DNA of 46,730 bases, from positions 1-46,730 of the forward strand of contig JADZCI010000118.1 of assembly GCA_020851655.1 (NCBI GenBank), given 5' to 3'. Of the stretch, positions 8,301-16,535 are shown piece after piece. Both the position numbers and the translations under genes were made by a program. The DNA comes from Bryobacterales bacterium (GTDB lineage: Bacteria > Acidobacteriota > Terriglobia > Bryobacterales > Bryobacteraceae). The notes below the pieces were generated by a model that did not search any database, was not told the DNA's origin, and saw nothing but the letters and a program-made list of their open reading frames with translations. Position 1 is the stretch's first letter. Every line of letters begins with the position of its first letter.

Positions 8301-9809
8301 GTTACCGGCCAGGTCTGCCTGGCAGGCCTGCAAATCGAGCCTTATGCGGTCGCGATCAGCCTTTCACCGGCATACAGCGAAATCCCGGCGGGCACGCACC
8401 AGCAGATCGTGGCTCTGGTGGCCGGGACCGATGACCCGCGCGTGGCATGGTCGCTCGATCCGGCCTACGGAACGATCGACGAGAACGGTGCGTACACGGC
8501 TCCGGACGCGATCACGCAGAAGCAGTTGGTGAGCGTCATCGCCACCAGCGTTGCGGATCCGGCGCGCACGGCTCGCGCCGATATCCTGCTCACACCGGGA
8601 TGGCTGGGCGTCGATGTCGGAACGCCCTTGGCGGAGGGGAGTCACAGCGTGGACGCGGGTACGTTTCAGGTCGCCGGCAGCGGCAAGATGGGGGGCGCCA
8701 GCGACTCGTTCCGCTTTGTGTATCAGGCGATGGAAAATGACGGTTCGCTGATCGCCCGCGTAAGCCCCGGCGCCATGAAAGGCGCCCGCGCCGGCATCAT
8801 GATTCGGGAATCGCTTGACGCCAACGCTCGCCATGCCAGCCTGCTTCTCGACCAGGATCTGAACCTTGTCTACACCGCCCGGACGAACACCGGAGAGGCC
8901 AACAGCACGGTCAGCGGCGGCGCCGGCGCCGCATGGCTCAGGCTGGTGCGCAAGGGCGGGTGGATGACGGCCTTCTACTCACTCGACGGCCAGCGCTGGG
9001 TTCCGGCCGGGTCGTGGACTGATTTTGGCTTAAGCACGACACCTTACGCGGGGCTCGTGGTCTCCTCGGATATCGAGCCAGCCACCGCGACGTTCGACAA
9101 TGTGAAGATCGCGGGCGCCGTCGCCGTCTCCATCGTGCAAGGCGGATCGGTTCTGGCGCCGGGCCAATCCGTCAAGTTCCGCGCGGAGGCAACGGGCGCC
9201 AACGACGAGTCCGTGACCTGGAGTCTCTTCCCGCAGGCCGGGTCGATTGATGCGGACGGGGTGTATACGGCCCCGGCGAGCCTCGATGGAACTGAGTCGG
9301 TCACCATCACGGCCAACAGCAACGAAGACGCCGCCGCCTATGCAACCACGGTGGTCCGGTTCGGCGAGATGCGGCCCCTTCTCATTAAGGCGGGCGGAAC
9401 CGGGTTTGCCGCCGCCGATGGAACGGTCTGGAACGCGGACACCAACTTCCAGGGCGGGCGCAGCGACCCGGCCCGTACCGTACCGGCGCGGTCGCAGCTT
9501 TATGCGACGGCCCGGACCGGCAGCGAGCCGTTCTTCTACCAGTTCTTTGTGCCGGACGGCGCCTATCGCGTGGTGTTGCGGTTTGCCGAGTGGGACGCCA
9601 AGGTTCCGGCCGGTTCGCGGATATTCAACGTCACCATCAACGGCGCGGCGGTGCTGCCGGAGTTCGACATCATGCGCGCCGCGGGCGCCGCCGGCGCGCC
9701 CGCCGGCCGGACCATTCCGGTCACGGTCACCGGCGGCCAGCTTGTGATCGGCTTTGATCCCATCCGGGGCAAAGCCGCCGTGCAGGCTATCGAAGTCCAC
9801 CCGGAATAG
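5337..9809 (+). CDS. Large secreted NHL-repeat / malectin / Ig-like multidomain protein
   Basis: The product has 1490 residues from the ATG at 5337, chosen because it opens directly into a signal peptide (MTSRVFTLVLIFSAANMARA). Approximate order: NHL-type beta-propeller repeats (30-690) with recurring GVAVD, GNLYISD and GNGVPG-type strings; an InlB-like linker and beta region (690-845, includes EGTEVTLSATP); a malectin-like domain (850-1003, starts LRINVGG); a bacterial Ig-like domain (1004-1086); a concanavalin-like DUF1349-type domain (1089-1260); a second Ig-like domain (1262-1341); a second malectin-like domain (1345-1490). Malectin domains bind di- or oligosaccharides, so a cell-surface or secreted carbohydrate-binding role is inferred. 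No catalytic domain, anchor or C-terminal sorting motif was seen. Confidence 0.85.
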   Translation: MTSRVFTLVLIFSAANMARAQYSVSVAAGGGPSGLPANQIRLSNPKAVAVDGSGNLIVATTRNIFRVDRATGIMTLLIGSNAAFLAGNETVPDNSNALTSRFEGITAVAADGQNNIYFADAFRRKIFRYGVQSGQLQHWAWGGTTTFNGDGIDARTAGLDPRALACDKAGTLYIAEAARVRKIDGNRIITTYAGNGVAGDSPDGSPAASRLNDVTGVTVDGQATVYFSERRRGSPGRVRRVSGNTLLTVAGGLANTNAVTPGSTMPPLEIRVDPTALGTDGANTVFVFETNRIIRLDPFYSQASWVTSTTGPSDYRSLAAGTHDGIVSLYFTSFSGIQKFSQGAVSNPFGTGSVTPDNRPARGAVTENIKQIHAAPDGTLYIADPLRSLIRSVRRGDGIATNFYGGTFTAPGCPAAVGNGPTCITPGPMAVDSGGKLLVVRLTDISNPTPKLLRVTGSSTFEPLAGAGGASGLTDVPALLLSFSDPQGVAVDAAGRILVSDRGRCILWRISGQKASAIAGTGACSPGGDNVAAASSTLEAPTAVASDRFGNVYFIEQTRHRVRRIDTNGILTTAAGTGSPGFNGESGAALATQLNDPAGLAVDEGGNLYISDKANRRVRKVSGGAMTTIAGNGVPGTTPLTDFSNGIPYMKRNPAAGPVLCSPESLSVAPDLTVYVADSCNNQVVAINARIAVTSNPPGLSMKFNGAPFTTPAVFNPELGTTATIDAGDNQPGSQTGTRWKFAGWGSRGTQPAISVGSLVEPQFARATYTRQVRVTSAVTPEGAGIVEANPASPDGYYPEGTEVTLSATPASGYTFDQFSFIPAASPTTLTATNPVFALAGFVSNAVGYEPLRINVGGPRMVDSQGRIWRADPMLALNGLQNAVSTFSPISVPAGSDYPPDIYRAMRVSNQSLGYTLRVPNGQYLLRLKFAEIENQLAGQRVFDVQVQGTTLLQGFDIRRAAGGAFRAIDLVFPVVVSSGELSVNLLPVTGQVCLAGLQIEPYAVAISLSPAYSEIPAGTHQQIVALVAGTDDPRVAWSLDPAYGTIDENGAYTAPDAITQKQLVSVIATSVADPARTARADILLTPGWLGVDVGTPLAEGSHSVDAGTFQVAGSGKMGGASDSFRFVYQAMENDGSLIARVSPGAMKGARAGIMIRESLDANARHASLLLDQDLNLVYTARTNTGEANSTVSGGAGAAWLRLVRKGGWMTAFYSLDGQRWVPAGSWTDFGLSTTPYAGLVVSSDIEPATATFDNVKIAGAVAVSIVQGGSVLAPGQSVKFRAEATGANDESVTWSLFPQAGSIDADGVYTAPASLDGTESVTITANSNEDAAAYATTVVRFGEMRPLLIKAGGTGFAAADGTVWNADTNFQGGRSDPARTVPARSQLYATARTGSEPFFYQFFVPDGAYRVVLRFAEWDAKVPAGSRIFNVTINGAAVLPEFDIMRAAGAAGAPAGRTIPVTVTGGQLVIGFDPIRGKAAVQAIEVHPE

Positions 9810-9822
9810 CGGAAGACGCCGG

Positions 9823-10617
9823 TCACGGGCGCATGGATTCAGGAACCGGGAGGGTGACGGCTCCGGTGGCCGCCCACTCGGCGCCGCGTGTGAAAGTAGC
9901 CACAAACGCGGGCGTTTGCACGGCGGGGCCGTCGTGCCCCAGCGCGTTGACGAATACCCTGCCCTGCCCCCACTGGGTGGTCCAGAGCACAGGATGATCC
10001 AACCCCGGTCCGGGGATCGGTTGCCGCGCCTTGCCCTGATACAGCGCGTGGTCGTCCCACGCAGTGGCCAGCACGTGATAGGAGCCCTGGGGCTGCCAAT
10101 GAAGATTGGCGTACAGCTCGTCTTTAGGCTGAGGGAATTCGCGTTTCAATCCCTTGGTCACCGGATGGGACGAGTCGGTCACCTTGACGGTGAAATCGTG
10201 CGGCGGGGAGTGGTGGCCGTGGCCGGTTCTCCAATTGCCGCCGCTGAGCTTCTCATAATCGGTCCAACCCTCGAATGCCGCCAGGGAGAAGTGGTACATC
10301 ACGAGGCCCTTTCCACTACGAATGGCATCGAGAAACGCCGCTTCGGCACGGTCGCCCCAGCGCAGTCCCGGCTTGCGCCAGTCGGCATAGTTCACCACAA
10401 TCAGGTCGTACGGCGCCAGGGTCTCGGGGCCCGCGCCGCGAAACTCCTCAATGATGCGGACTTCGAACCGGCCCGTGTCTTCGAGCGCCTTTCGCAGCAG
10501 CGGCGACACGGTGCGCCAGTCGTGGCCGTTTTGGCCGGTGACGAGTAGAGTTTGAATCTTGGGCTGCGCCAGCAGGCCAGCCGCGAAACAGGCAATCAGA
10601 GTGAGGGCGCGAATCAT
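9823..10617 (-). CDS. Exported ThuA-domain protein
   Basis: The product has 264 residues with a signal peptide (MIRALTLIACFAAGLLAQ). The rest is a ThuA-like class I glutaminase-amidotransferase-type fold: LLVTGQNGHDW near the N-terminus, DLIVVNYADW, GKGLVMYHFSLAAF and, later, HPVLWTTQWGQGRVFVNALGHD. In Acidobacteriota, Planctomycetota and Verrucomicrobiota such proteins are common, secreted, and often linked to sugar-compound breakdown, but the reaction is unproven. It is the last gene of a minus-strand group (DUF218 protein, coiled-coil membrane protein, ThuA) and converges on the NHL/malectin gene with a 13-nt gap that shows no clear terminator. Confidence 0.85.
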   Translation of the reverse strand: MIRALTLIACFAAGLLAQPKIQTLLVTGQNGHDWRTVSPLLRKALEDTGRFEVRIIEEFRGAGPETLAPYDLIVVNYADWRKPGLRWGDRAEAAFLDAIRSGKGLVMYHFSLAAFEGWTDYEKLSGGNWRTGHGHHSPPHDFTVKVTDSSHPVTKGLKREFPQPKDELYANLHWQPQGSYHVLATAWDDHALYQGKARQPIPGPGLDHPVLWTTQWGQGRVFVNALGHDGPAVQTPAFVATFTRGAEWAATGAVTLPVPESMRP

Positions 10618-10650
10618 ACCCCCACAATATCGGATTTTCAGAGCCTGAAT

Positions 10651-11931
10651 TCAGACCGTGGCGCTTTGGGCCTTGGCGCGCAGCGGCAAACTTCGCGAAG
10701 CGATCATGTCCATCAGCATTTCGTGCATGGACTGGTCGAGGATAAAGCAGCCGCGGCCGCCGTCTTGCGAAAGCAACGCCAGTTCCCGCGCGCCGAGGAG
10801 CATCAGGAGTTGCCGTTCGCCGGAATTCAGTTCGTCAACATAGACTCGCGCCATGCCGTTTTCCGCCGGATGGATCTTGCGCAGCAGGTCGCGGGCGAAC
10901 AACTGGGGATCGACGCCTTCCAGCGCCGCGCCCGCCTGGCACCAGCGCTGCTCCGGCGCCCCAAAGAAATACGGCCCGGACGAGTAAGCAAGCAGAAACA
11001 CGACAATATCAATGAAAGCGGCCAGCAGCAGCGAGAAGATGTGCCGGCTATTGGGCGCTTTGACCAGTCCTTCGACAGCGACGAGCAGATCCTCCTGCGC
11101 TCCGGAGGTTTGATCTACGTATTCGGCCATCCCCGGAAGCACGGGCACGTCCACTTTGCCCGCATGAAGCTGCTTTTCGATTTCGCCCCAGGGCAGCGCA
11201 TCCAGCGTCTCATGGTAGAGTCTGAGCTGAACCGCCGCCGGATCGTTCGGCCGGACCTTGGTGCGAAGGGCGGTCAACGAAGCCTGCGCCTGCTGCAAGC
11301 GCTCGAGCGTCTGGCGAGCCAGTTTGGCATAACGGTCGAACGCGGTGTAGCGAAGCCCTTCACCGGTACCCTCCTTGTAGCCGCCCGAGTAGGTCCTGGC
11401 CTCCTCGGCTACCGCGTCACGGATTCCGGCCAAGTACGGGTCGGCGTCGTGGGCGCGGGCGATATAGCCATGCGCCTTCTCCGCCGCCGTCATTTCTTCG
11501 AGCGCCAGCACGTGTTTTTGCGCTTCTTCCTGGGACGCGGCGACGAGCTGTGTGGCTTTCGCCGAAGCCGCGGACAAAGTGTCGTACAACTGGCGCTGCA
11601 CGGTCGCCGGACGTTCCCGCGCCGAGAACCACGTGTACAGGCTGACGTAGGAGAAGCCAACCGAGACCACGGCGGTAATGGCGTAGACCGCGATGAGCAA
11701 CACCCGCCTGCCCTGGCTGAACCCGATCAACCAGGCCACCATGACGAGGGCAGTCTGGATTCCAAGCGAAGCGAGAAAGGCGAACCAGTTGCTCAAATAG
11801 AGCGCCATTCCCAGGTACGTCGTGTACCAGGAAACAATGGACAACAGAAAACTCGCCACGATGAGCGAGATGACAAGCGGACGTCGGGCGCCGAGCGACT
11901 GCGTGCCGGACGCAGAAGACACGAATGCCAT
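10651..11931 (-). CDS. Four-helix membrane protein with long coiled-coil-like soluble region, unknown function
   Basis: The product is 426 residues from the ATG at 11931, preceded by a GGAG ribosome site. Three membrane segments sit near residues 19-36, 51-71 and 77-99. They are followed by a helical, charged region (about 105-295, rich in Ala, Glu, Gln and Lys, likely coiled coil), a fourth membrane segment (298-317) and a soluble C-terminal domain of about 110 residues. I do not recognise the family; the layout recalls DUF4407-like membrane proteins, but this is a guess. It lies 33 nt upstream of the ThuA gene and 50 nt downstream of the DUF218 gene, so co-transcription is plausible. Confidence 0.75.
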   Translation of the reverse strand: MAFVSSASGTQSLGARRPLVISLIVASFLLSIVSWYTTYLGMALYLSNWFAFLASLGIQTALVMVAWLIGFSQGRRVLLIAVYAITAVVSVGFSYVSLYTWFSARERPATVQRQLYDTLSAASAKATQLVAASQEEAQKHVLALEEMTAAEKAHGYIARAHDADPYLAGIRDAVAEEARTYSGGYKEGTGEGLRYTAFDRYAKLARQTLERLQQAQASLTALRTKVRPNDPAAVQLRLYHETLDALPWGEIEKQLHAGKVDVPVLPGMAEYVDQTSGAQEDLLVAVEGLVKAPNSRHIFSLLLAAFIDIVVFLLAYSSGPYFFGAPEQRWCQAGAALEGVDPQLFARDLLRKIHPAENGMARVYVDELNSGERQLLMLLGARELALLSQDGGRGCFILDQSMHEMLMDMIASRSLPLRAKAQSATV

Positions 11932-11981
11932 TGAGGAGTCTCCTGCCAGAGTTAAACGCACCAGCCGGGCGGAATGTTCCA

Positions 11982-12569
11982 CTAGACTTTGATGCCCACC
12001 CGCCACAACAGGTAAGCAAACGCCTGCCGCACATACTGCCAGTTTTCGCGCCACCCCTGACTGGACGTGTGCGGGCGCGGTGAGCCGTACACGGTCAACC
12101 CCTCGCCTTGCAGGATTTTCTTTGACCGAAAGATGTGATAACCGTCACTGACCAGAATCGCCGACTGCATGCCCATCCGCCGCATGATCTCGGCGACCGC
12201 GAGGACGGTCTCAACCGTCGAATCACCTTCGCCTTCAACGATGATCACCTCCACCGGCACGCCCTTGGCGATCAGGTAATCGCGCCCGACGCCGCCCTCG
12301 GTAAAGATCGGGTCGCCGCCCGCGCCGCCCGTCGTCAGGATGCGCGGCGCCAGGTGATGGAGGTAGAGGTCCAGCGCATGCTCGAGCCGCGCGCGCAGAA
12401 CCGGCGAAGGGCGCCCGCTGTATTCGGCCGCGCCCAACACCACGATGACATCGGCCTTCTGCGCCTCGTCCCGGGCGGATTGATTCTTGATTTCGTTTCC
12501 CAGCCAAACCAGCAGGACGGCCAGCGGCAGTCCCACCACCGCGGCCGAAATCGCGATAAGCCTACGCAT
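11982..12569 (-). CDS. YdcF/SanA-type DUF218 membrane-anchored protein
   Basis: The product has 195 residues with an N-terminal membrane anchor (about 5-25) and a DUF218 domain. Family signatures are ADVIVVLGAAEYSGRPSPVL at the start, ILTTGGAGG in the middle and ILVSDGYHIFRS toward the end, with VEGEGDSTVETV between them. DUF218 proteins (SanA, YdcF, ElyC) affect envelope integrity and lipid-carrier or peptidoglycan metabolism in enterobacteria; the molecular activity is not settled. It is divergent from the trmH-like gene across 44 nt, which must hold both promoters; a TATGAT hexamer at 12579-12584 is a possible -10 element for the plus strand. Confidence 0.87.
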   Translation of the reverse strand: MRRLIAISAAVVGLPLAVLLVWLGNEIKNQSARDEAQKADVIVVLGAAEYSGRPSPVLRARLEHALDLYLHHLAPRILTTGGAGGDPIFTEGGVGRDYLIAKGVPVEVIIVEGEGDSTVETVLAVAEIMRRMGMQSAILVSDGYHIFRSKKILQGEGLTVYGSPRPHTSSQGWRENWQYVRQAFAYLLWRVGIKV

Positions 12570-12613
12570 TAACTACGCTATGATTCTAAACGGCCTGACC
12601 TCAATATCTCAGT

Positions 12614-13405
12614 ATGGCGAAACCGGAGGTTCTCAGCAGCGCAAAAAATCCGTTTCTCAAAGACGTGCGGCGCGCGGCTTTGAGAGGCACACTCACCGCC
12701 GATGGCTACTGTATCGCGGAAACGTTTCATCTTCTAGAGGAGGCGCTGAGGAGCGACCTGGAAGTCAAAGTTGTCCTGGCCGCCGAATCGGTGCGCTCCG
12801 CTGTCGAGAACCATGTCCGTGGACTGAGGCGTACGCGCGTGACCGTGGTGCCAGACGACATTTTCGAAGACCTGTCGGCAACCGAATCGGCTCAAGGCGT
12901 GATGGCCTTGGTCAAGCCTCCGTCGTGGACTCTGGATCATCTTTTTCGCGGCGCGTCTCTTGTCGCGGTCCTCGACGGGCTTCAGGATCCGGGCAACGCC
13001 GGCGCCATCATTCGCACGTCGGAAGCGTTCGGTGTAACGGGATTGATGTTTCTCAAGGGTACGGTAAGCCCGTGGAATCCGAAAACGGTTCGCGCCTCGG
13101 CGGGATCGATCTTCCGCGTGCCGCTGGTCTTTGGCTTGGACCCGTCCCTGGCGCGGGCCTCGCTGCGGCAGCGTTCGATTGACGTCTACGCGGCTGTGGC
13201 GCATTCAGGCAAGGCTCCGCATGAAGCCAATCTCACCCGGCGGTGCGCCTTGGTCATTGGCAGCGAGGGGCGAGGTGTGAGCGAGGCCTTGCGCGACAGC
13301 GCCGAACCACTCCAGGTCCGGACGTGCGGCGTCGAATCGCTCAACGCCTCGGTGGCCGCGGCGGTGATCCTGTACGAGGCGCACCGCCAGCGGATTCGGG
13401 CATGA
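12614..13405 (+). CDS. TrmH/SpoU-family RNA 2'-O-ribose methyltransferase
   Basis: The product has 263 residues. The N-terminal part (about 1-95) is an L30e-like RNA substrate-binding domain, beginning with SAKNPFLKDVRRA and including ATESAQGVMALV. The C-terminal part is a SPOUT methyltransferase with its three motifs: DPGNAGAIIRTSEAFG (motif 1), LVIGSEGRGVSE (motif 2) and SLNASVAAAVILYE (motif 3), the last two forming the trefoil knot that binds SAM. The target is probably 23S rRNA or tRNA, but the nucleotide cannot be told from sequence. The stop overlaps the rarA start (ATGA), so the two are translationally coupled. Confidence 0.93.
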   Translation: MAKPEVLSSAKNPFLKDVRRAALRGTLTADGYCIAETFHLLEEALRSDLEVKVVLAAESVRSAVENHVRGLRRTRVTVVPDDIFEDLSATESAQGVMALVKPPSWTLDHLFRGASLVAVLDGLQDPGNAGAIIRTSEAFGVTGLMFLKGTVSPWNPKTVRASAGSIFRVPLVFGLDPSLARASLRQRSIDVYAAVAHSGKAPHEANLTRRCALVIGSEGRGVSEALRDSAEPLQVRTCGVESLNASVAAAVILYEAHRQRIRA

Positions 13406-14721
13406 ACCTTTTTGACCCGCCACCCGGAAAGGCGGACGACTCGACACGGCCGCTGGCCGAGCGCATGCGCCCGGACCGGCTGGACGATTTCGTGGGGCAG
13501 GAGCACATTCTCGGTCCGGGCAAGCCCCTGCGAGTTCAAATAGAGCGCGACCGCCTGACTTCGCTGATCCTGTGGGGGCCGCCCGGCGTCGGCAAAACCA
13601 CGCTCGCCATGCTGATTGCCCACCATACCCAGTGCCAGTTCATTCCCTTTTCGGCGGTCATGTCGGGCATCAAGGAGATCAAGAACGTCATGGCCGACGC
13701 CGAGCGCAACCGCCGCCTCGGTTATCGCACGGTGCTGTTTGTCGACGAGATTCACCGCTTCAACAAAGCCCAACAGGATGCCTTTTTGCCTTACGTCGAG
13801 CGCGGCGATATCATCCTGATCGGCGCCACGACCGAGAACCCGTCGTTCGAAGTGATCTCAGCCCTGCTGTCGCGCGCCAAAGTCTACGCGCTCAAGCCGC
13901 TCACCGCCGGCCAAATCATCACCCTGCTCGAACGTGCCCTGCCGGTCGTGAAAATGCGGGCTGAACGCGCTCTGCTGGAGCAGATCGCCACCTACGCAAA
14001 CGGAGACGCGCGTACGGCGTACAACATCCTGGACCTTGCCGCGGCGGCATCGCCGGAAGGAAACCTGCTCCCCCAGGCCGTCGAAGACGCCATCCAGCGC
14101 AAGATGTTGCTTTACGACAAGGCCGGTGAAGAGCACTTTAACCTGATTTCCGCACTGCACAAATCTGTCCGTTCGTCGGACCCGGATGCGGCACTCTACT
14201 GGCTGGCGCGAATGCTCGAAGCCGGAGAAGACCGCTTGTATATCGCCCGGCGGCTGGTGCGCATGGCCGTGGAAGACATCGGCCTGGCGGACCCCCGCGC
14301 CGTCGAACAGGCCATCGCCTGCCAGCATACGGTGCATTTTCTGGGGGTGCCGGAAGGCGATCAGGCGCTGGCACAGGCGGCCATCTACCTGGCGGCGGCG
14401 CCGAAATCCGACGCGGCATACCGGGCGCTGAACCAGGCGCTCGAAACCGTCCGGACCTCCGCCGCCGAGCCGGTTCCGATGCACCTTCGAAATGCGCCTA
14501 CCCGCGCCATGAAGGAATGGGGCTACTCGGCGGGCTACCAGCACGCGCACCTGTTTGAGGATGCGCTGACCACCATGGAATGCCTGCCGCCGTCCCTGGC
14601 CGGCAAGCAGTTCTACGAACCCACAAACCGGGGAATCGAGGCGCGCATCGCCGAACGCCTCGCCGCGATTCGCCGCCTGAAACAGCCTCCGGACTCTGAC
14701 CCAAAGGAATACCGATATTGA
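13402..14721 (+). CDS. rarA: Replication-associated recombination protein A (RarA/MgsA AAA+ ATPase)
   Basis: The product has 439 residues from the ATG at 13402, which overlaps the preceding stop and matches the usual N-terminus (PLAERMRPDRLDDFVGQEH). Walker A is GPPGVGKTT and Walker B is VLFVDEIHRFN; sensor 1 lies in IGATTENPSFE, and the C-terminal tetramerisation region follows (ALYWLARMLEAGED, AVEDIGLADP). RarA acts at stalled replication forks in the cytoplasm, related to clamp loaders and eukaryotic WRNIP1. Length and motif order are normal for the family. The stop overlaps the next start by one base (TGATG). Confidence 0.95.
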   Translation: MNLFDPPPGKADDSTRPLAERMRPDRLDDFVGQEHILGPGKPLRVQIERDRLTSLILWGPPGVGKTTLAMLIAHHTQCQFIPFSAVMSGIKEIKNVMADAERNRRLGYRTVLFVDEIHRFNKAQQDAFLPYVERGDIILIGATTENPSFEVISALLSRAKVYALKPLTAGQIITLLERALPVVKMRAERALLEQIATYANGDARTAYNILDLAAAASPEGNLLPQAVEDAIQRKMLLYDKAGEEHFNLISALHKSVRSSDPDAALYWLARMLEAGEDRLYIARRLVRMAVEDIGLADPRAVEQAIACQHTVHFLGVPEGDQALAQAAIYLAAAPKSDAAYRALNQALETVRTSAAEPVPMHLRNAPTRAMKEWGYSAGYQHAHLFEDALTTMECLPPSLAGKQFYEPTNRGIEARIAERLAAIRRLKQPPDSDPKEYRY

Positions 14722-16091
14722 TGCGACTGTCTGCCTTACTTGCCGTGGTCTTGCTGGCTTTGCCGGCCTCGGCCAGTCCACCGGTTTACCACCTGTTGTG
14801 GTTCGACACCGAGGACTACATTGAGCCTTCCGCCGACGACGCGGCGCTCCGCCTGGCCACCGAACTCACGCGCCGCGGCGTTCGCGCGACATTCAAGATC
14901 GTCGGCGAGAAAGGGCGGGTGATGGAGCGGCGGAACCGCCAGGACGTTATTGAGGCGCTGGCCCGGCACGACATTGGTTACCACGCGGAAAACCACAGCA
15001 TTCCGCCGGCCCCGGCGGTCTACATGGAAAAACTCGGCCTGCTGGAAGGCGCGGCCGAGTTCGAGCGCCGGGAAGGCGCCGGCGCCGCCGGCCTGCGCCG
15101 TCTGTTTGGCGTCACCCCGTCCTGCTATGGACAGCCCGGCAATTCCTGGGCGCCGCAGTCCAACCTGGCGCTCCGGCGCATGGGGATACAAGTGTACATG
15201 GACGACGGCAAGCAGGTCGGATTGAACGATCAGCCGTTCTGGTATGGCGGCTTGCTGTATATCTTCAACCTCGGCGCCAACACCATCCGCGCCGATATCA
15301 ACGACCCGGCCAAACTCGCCGCTACGTTGAGGAGCTATGACGCGCTGGTGGCGGAACTGAAGCGCAAGGGCGGCGGATTCATCCAGTCCTACTATCACCC
15401 CACCGAATTTGTAACCACCGAATTTTGGGACGGGGTCAATTTTCGCCACGGCGCGGGACCGGAGGAGGCCGACTGGAAGCGGCCTCGCTTGCGCACTCGC
15501 GAATCGTCCGAGCAGGCCTACCGGCTGCTGCTGGAGTTCGTGGGCCACGCGCGCGCCAACCCCGATGTCCAGTTCATTACCGCCCGCGATGCCCGCCAGT
15601 TGGTTGCGCCACCGGTCGACCACGCGCCTCCGGCCGAGGCGCTCCGGCTGGCGGAAAGCATCGATGTCAACGGCCGCTATTCAGCCGCCGAACAGCTTCT
15701 CAGCCTGCTCGGCATGCCGCCGCGGTACGTCGACGGCCCCACGCAACGGGGCGAAACGGTCTTTACCGGCAACGAAATCGCCCGCCCTGCGTTCGACCGC
15801 GCGCGCGCTGACGCTCGGGACTTCATTGAGCGTGAAAAACGCCTTCCCATCCACGTGTGGATCGGTAGCCAGAGGATTTCGCTGGCCGATTTTGCCGCGA
15901 CCCTCGCCGCTGACACCGGCGGTGCGACGGTCCGGCTGCACCACGGGCGGCTGGACGTGGAAAACCACATTACTCGCGACGCCGCTGGCGCCTACAACTG
16001 GGTCATCCATCCGAAGGGGTTCGCGCCCGAAGCGCTCCTCGAGCAGGCGCGCCTTCAGGCCTGGACGCTCAAGCCGGCGCGTTTACGTTAG
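14721..16091 (+). CDS. Exported polysaccharide-deacetylase-like (NodB-homology) protein
   Basis: The product has 456 residues. The ATG at 14721 is preferred over the TTG three bases upstream because it overlaps the rarA stop as TGATG. A signal peptide covers about residues 1-18. The following domain resembles the NodB/CE4 fold: FDTEDY (28-33) in the place of the TFDD motif, RATFKIVGEKG for the second strand and HDIGYHAENHS (83-93) in the place of the HSxxHP zinc motif. The C-terminal 150 residues are not recognised. CE4 enzymes remove acetyl groups from polysaccharides or peptidoglycan; the altered motifs make the exact chemistry uncertain. The gene converges on the RidA-like gene with a 3-nt gap. 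Confidence 0.75.
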   Translation: MRLSALLAVVLLALPASASPPVYHLLWFDTEDYIEPSADDAALRLATELTRRGVRATFKIVGEKGRVMERRNRQDVIEALARHDIGYHAENHSIPPAPAVYMEKLGLLEGAAEFERREGAGAAGLRRLFGVTPSCYGQPGNSWAPQSNLALRRMGIQVYMDDGKQVGLNDQPFWYGGLLYIFNLGANTIRADINDPAKLAATLRSYDALVAELKRKGGGFIQSYYHPTEFVTTEFWDGVNFRHGAGPEEADWKRPRLRTRESSEQAYRLLLEFVGHARANPDVQFITARDARQLVAPPVDHAPPAEALRLAESIDVNGRYSAAEQLLSLLGMPPRYVDGPTQRGETVFTGNEIARPAFDRARADARDFIEREKRLPIHVWIGSQRISLADFAATLAADTGGATVRLHHGRLDVENHITRDAAGAYNWVIHPKGFAPEALLEQARLQAWTLKPARLR

Positions 16092-16094
16092 CGG

Positions 16095-16535
16095 CTACTG
16101 TTTCTTCCACGCCGTTACAGTGATTTCGATCTTGGCGGTTCCGACTAGTTTGGCTACGCCTACCGTCGTGCGGGCCGGCCGCGGTTCTGGAAAGAATTTG
16201 GTGTAAACCGAGTTCATGCGCCCGAACAACTCCATGTCGGTGAGATAGACCTGCACGGCGACGGCGTCTTCAAAACCGTACCCGGCCGCTTTGAGAATGA
16301 CCCCGATGTTTTCGAGGGTCTGCGACACTTCGTCTTCGAAACTGTCGGGGATGCGGCCAATCTTCGGGTCTCGCCCCGTCTGCCCGGCGACGTACAGGGT
16401 TCCGCCCGCCTGAATTGCCTGGCTGAAAGGCATCGGGGGCGCATTGGGATCGGGTTTGATGGCCTTCTTGTCACTCGCCGCCAGGGCGAGGACGGAGAAT
16501 ACCGCGAGCGATGCGAGGGTCTTGAGCATTTTCAT
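16095..16535 (-). CDS. Exported RidA/YjgF/UK114-family protein
   Basis: The product has 146 residues: a signal peptide (about 1-20, ending in SVLALAAS) in front of a complete RidA domain. Key residues of active RidA are kept: R122 in PARTTVGVAKL and E137 in KIEITV, matching the Arg/Glu pair that positions the imine substrate. Cytosolic RidA hydrolyses reactive enamine/imine intermediates; an exported copy presumably works on another substrate, or is a relic of domain shuffling. Its closeness to the convergent deacetylase-like gene (3 nt) is probably packing rather than a functional link. Confidence 0.85.
   Translation of the reverse strand: MKMLKTLASLAVFSVLALAASDKKAIKPDPNAPPMPFSQAIQAGGTLYVAGQTGRDPKIGRIPDSFEDEVSQTLENIGVILKAAGYGFEDAVAVQVYLTDMELFGRMNSVYTKFFPEPRPARTTVGVAKLVGTAKIEITVTAWKKQ

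Noticed and set aside
10552..11934. A 460-codon plus-strand frame over the coiled-coil membrane protein gene
   Set aside because: No motif, signal or membrane segment; the opposite strand has a ribosome site and clear membrane helices.
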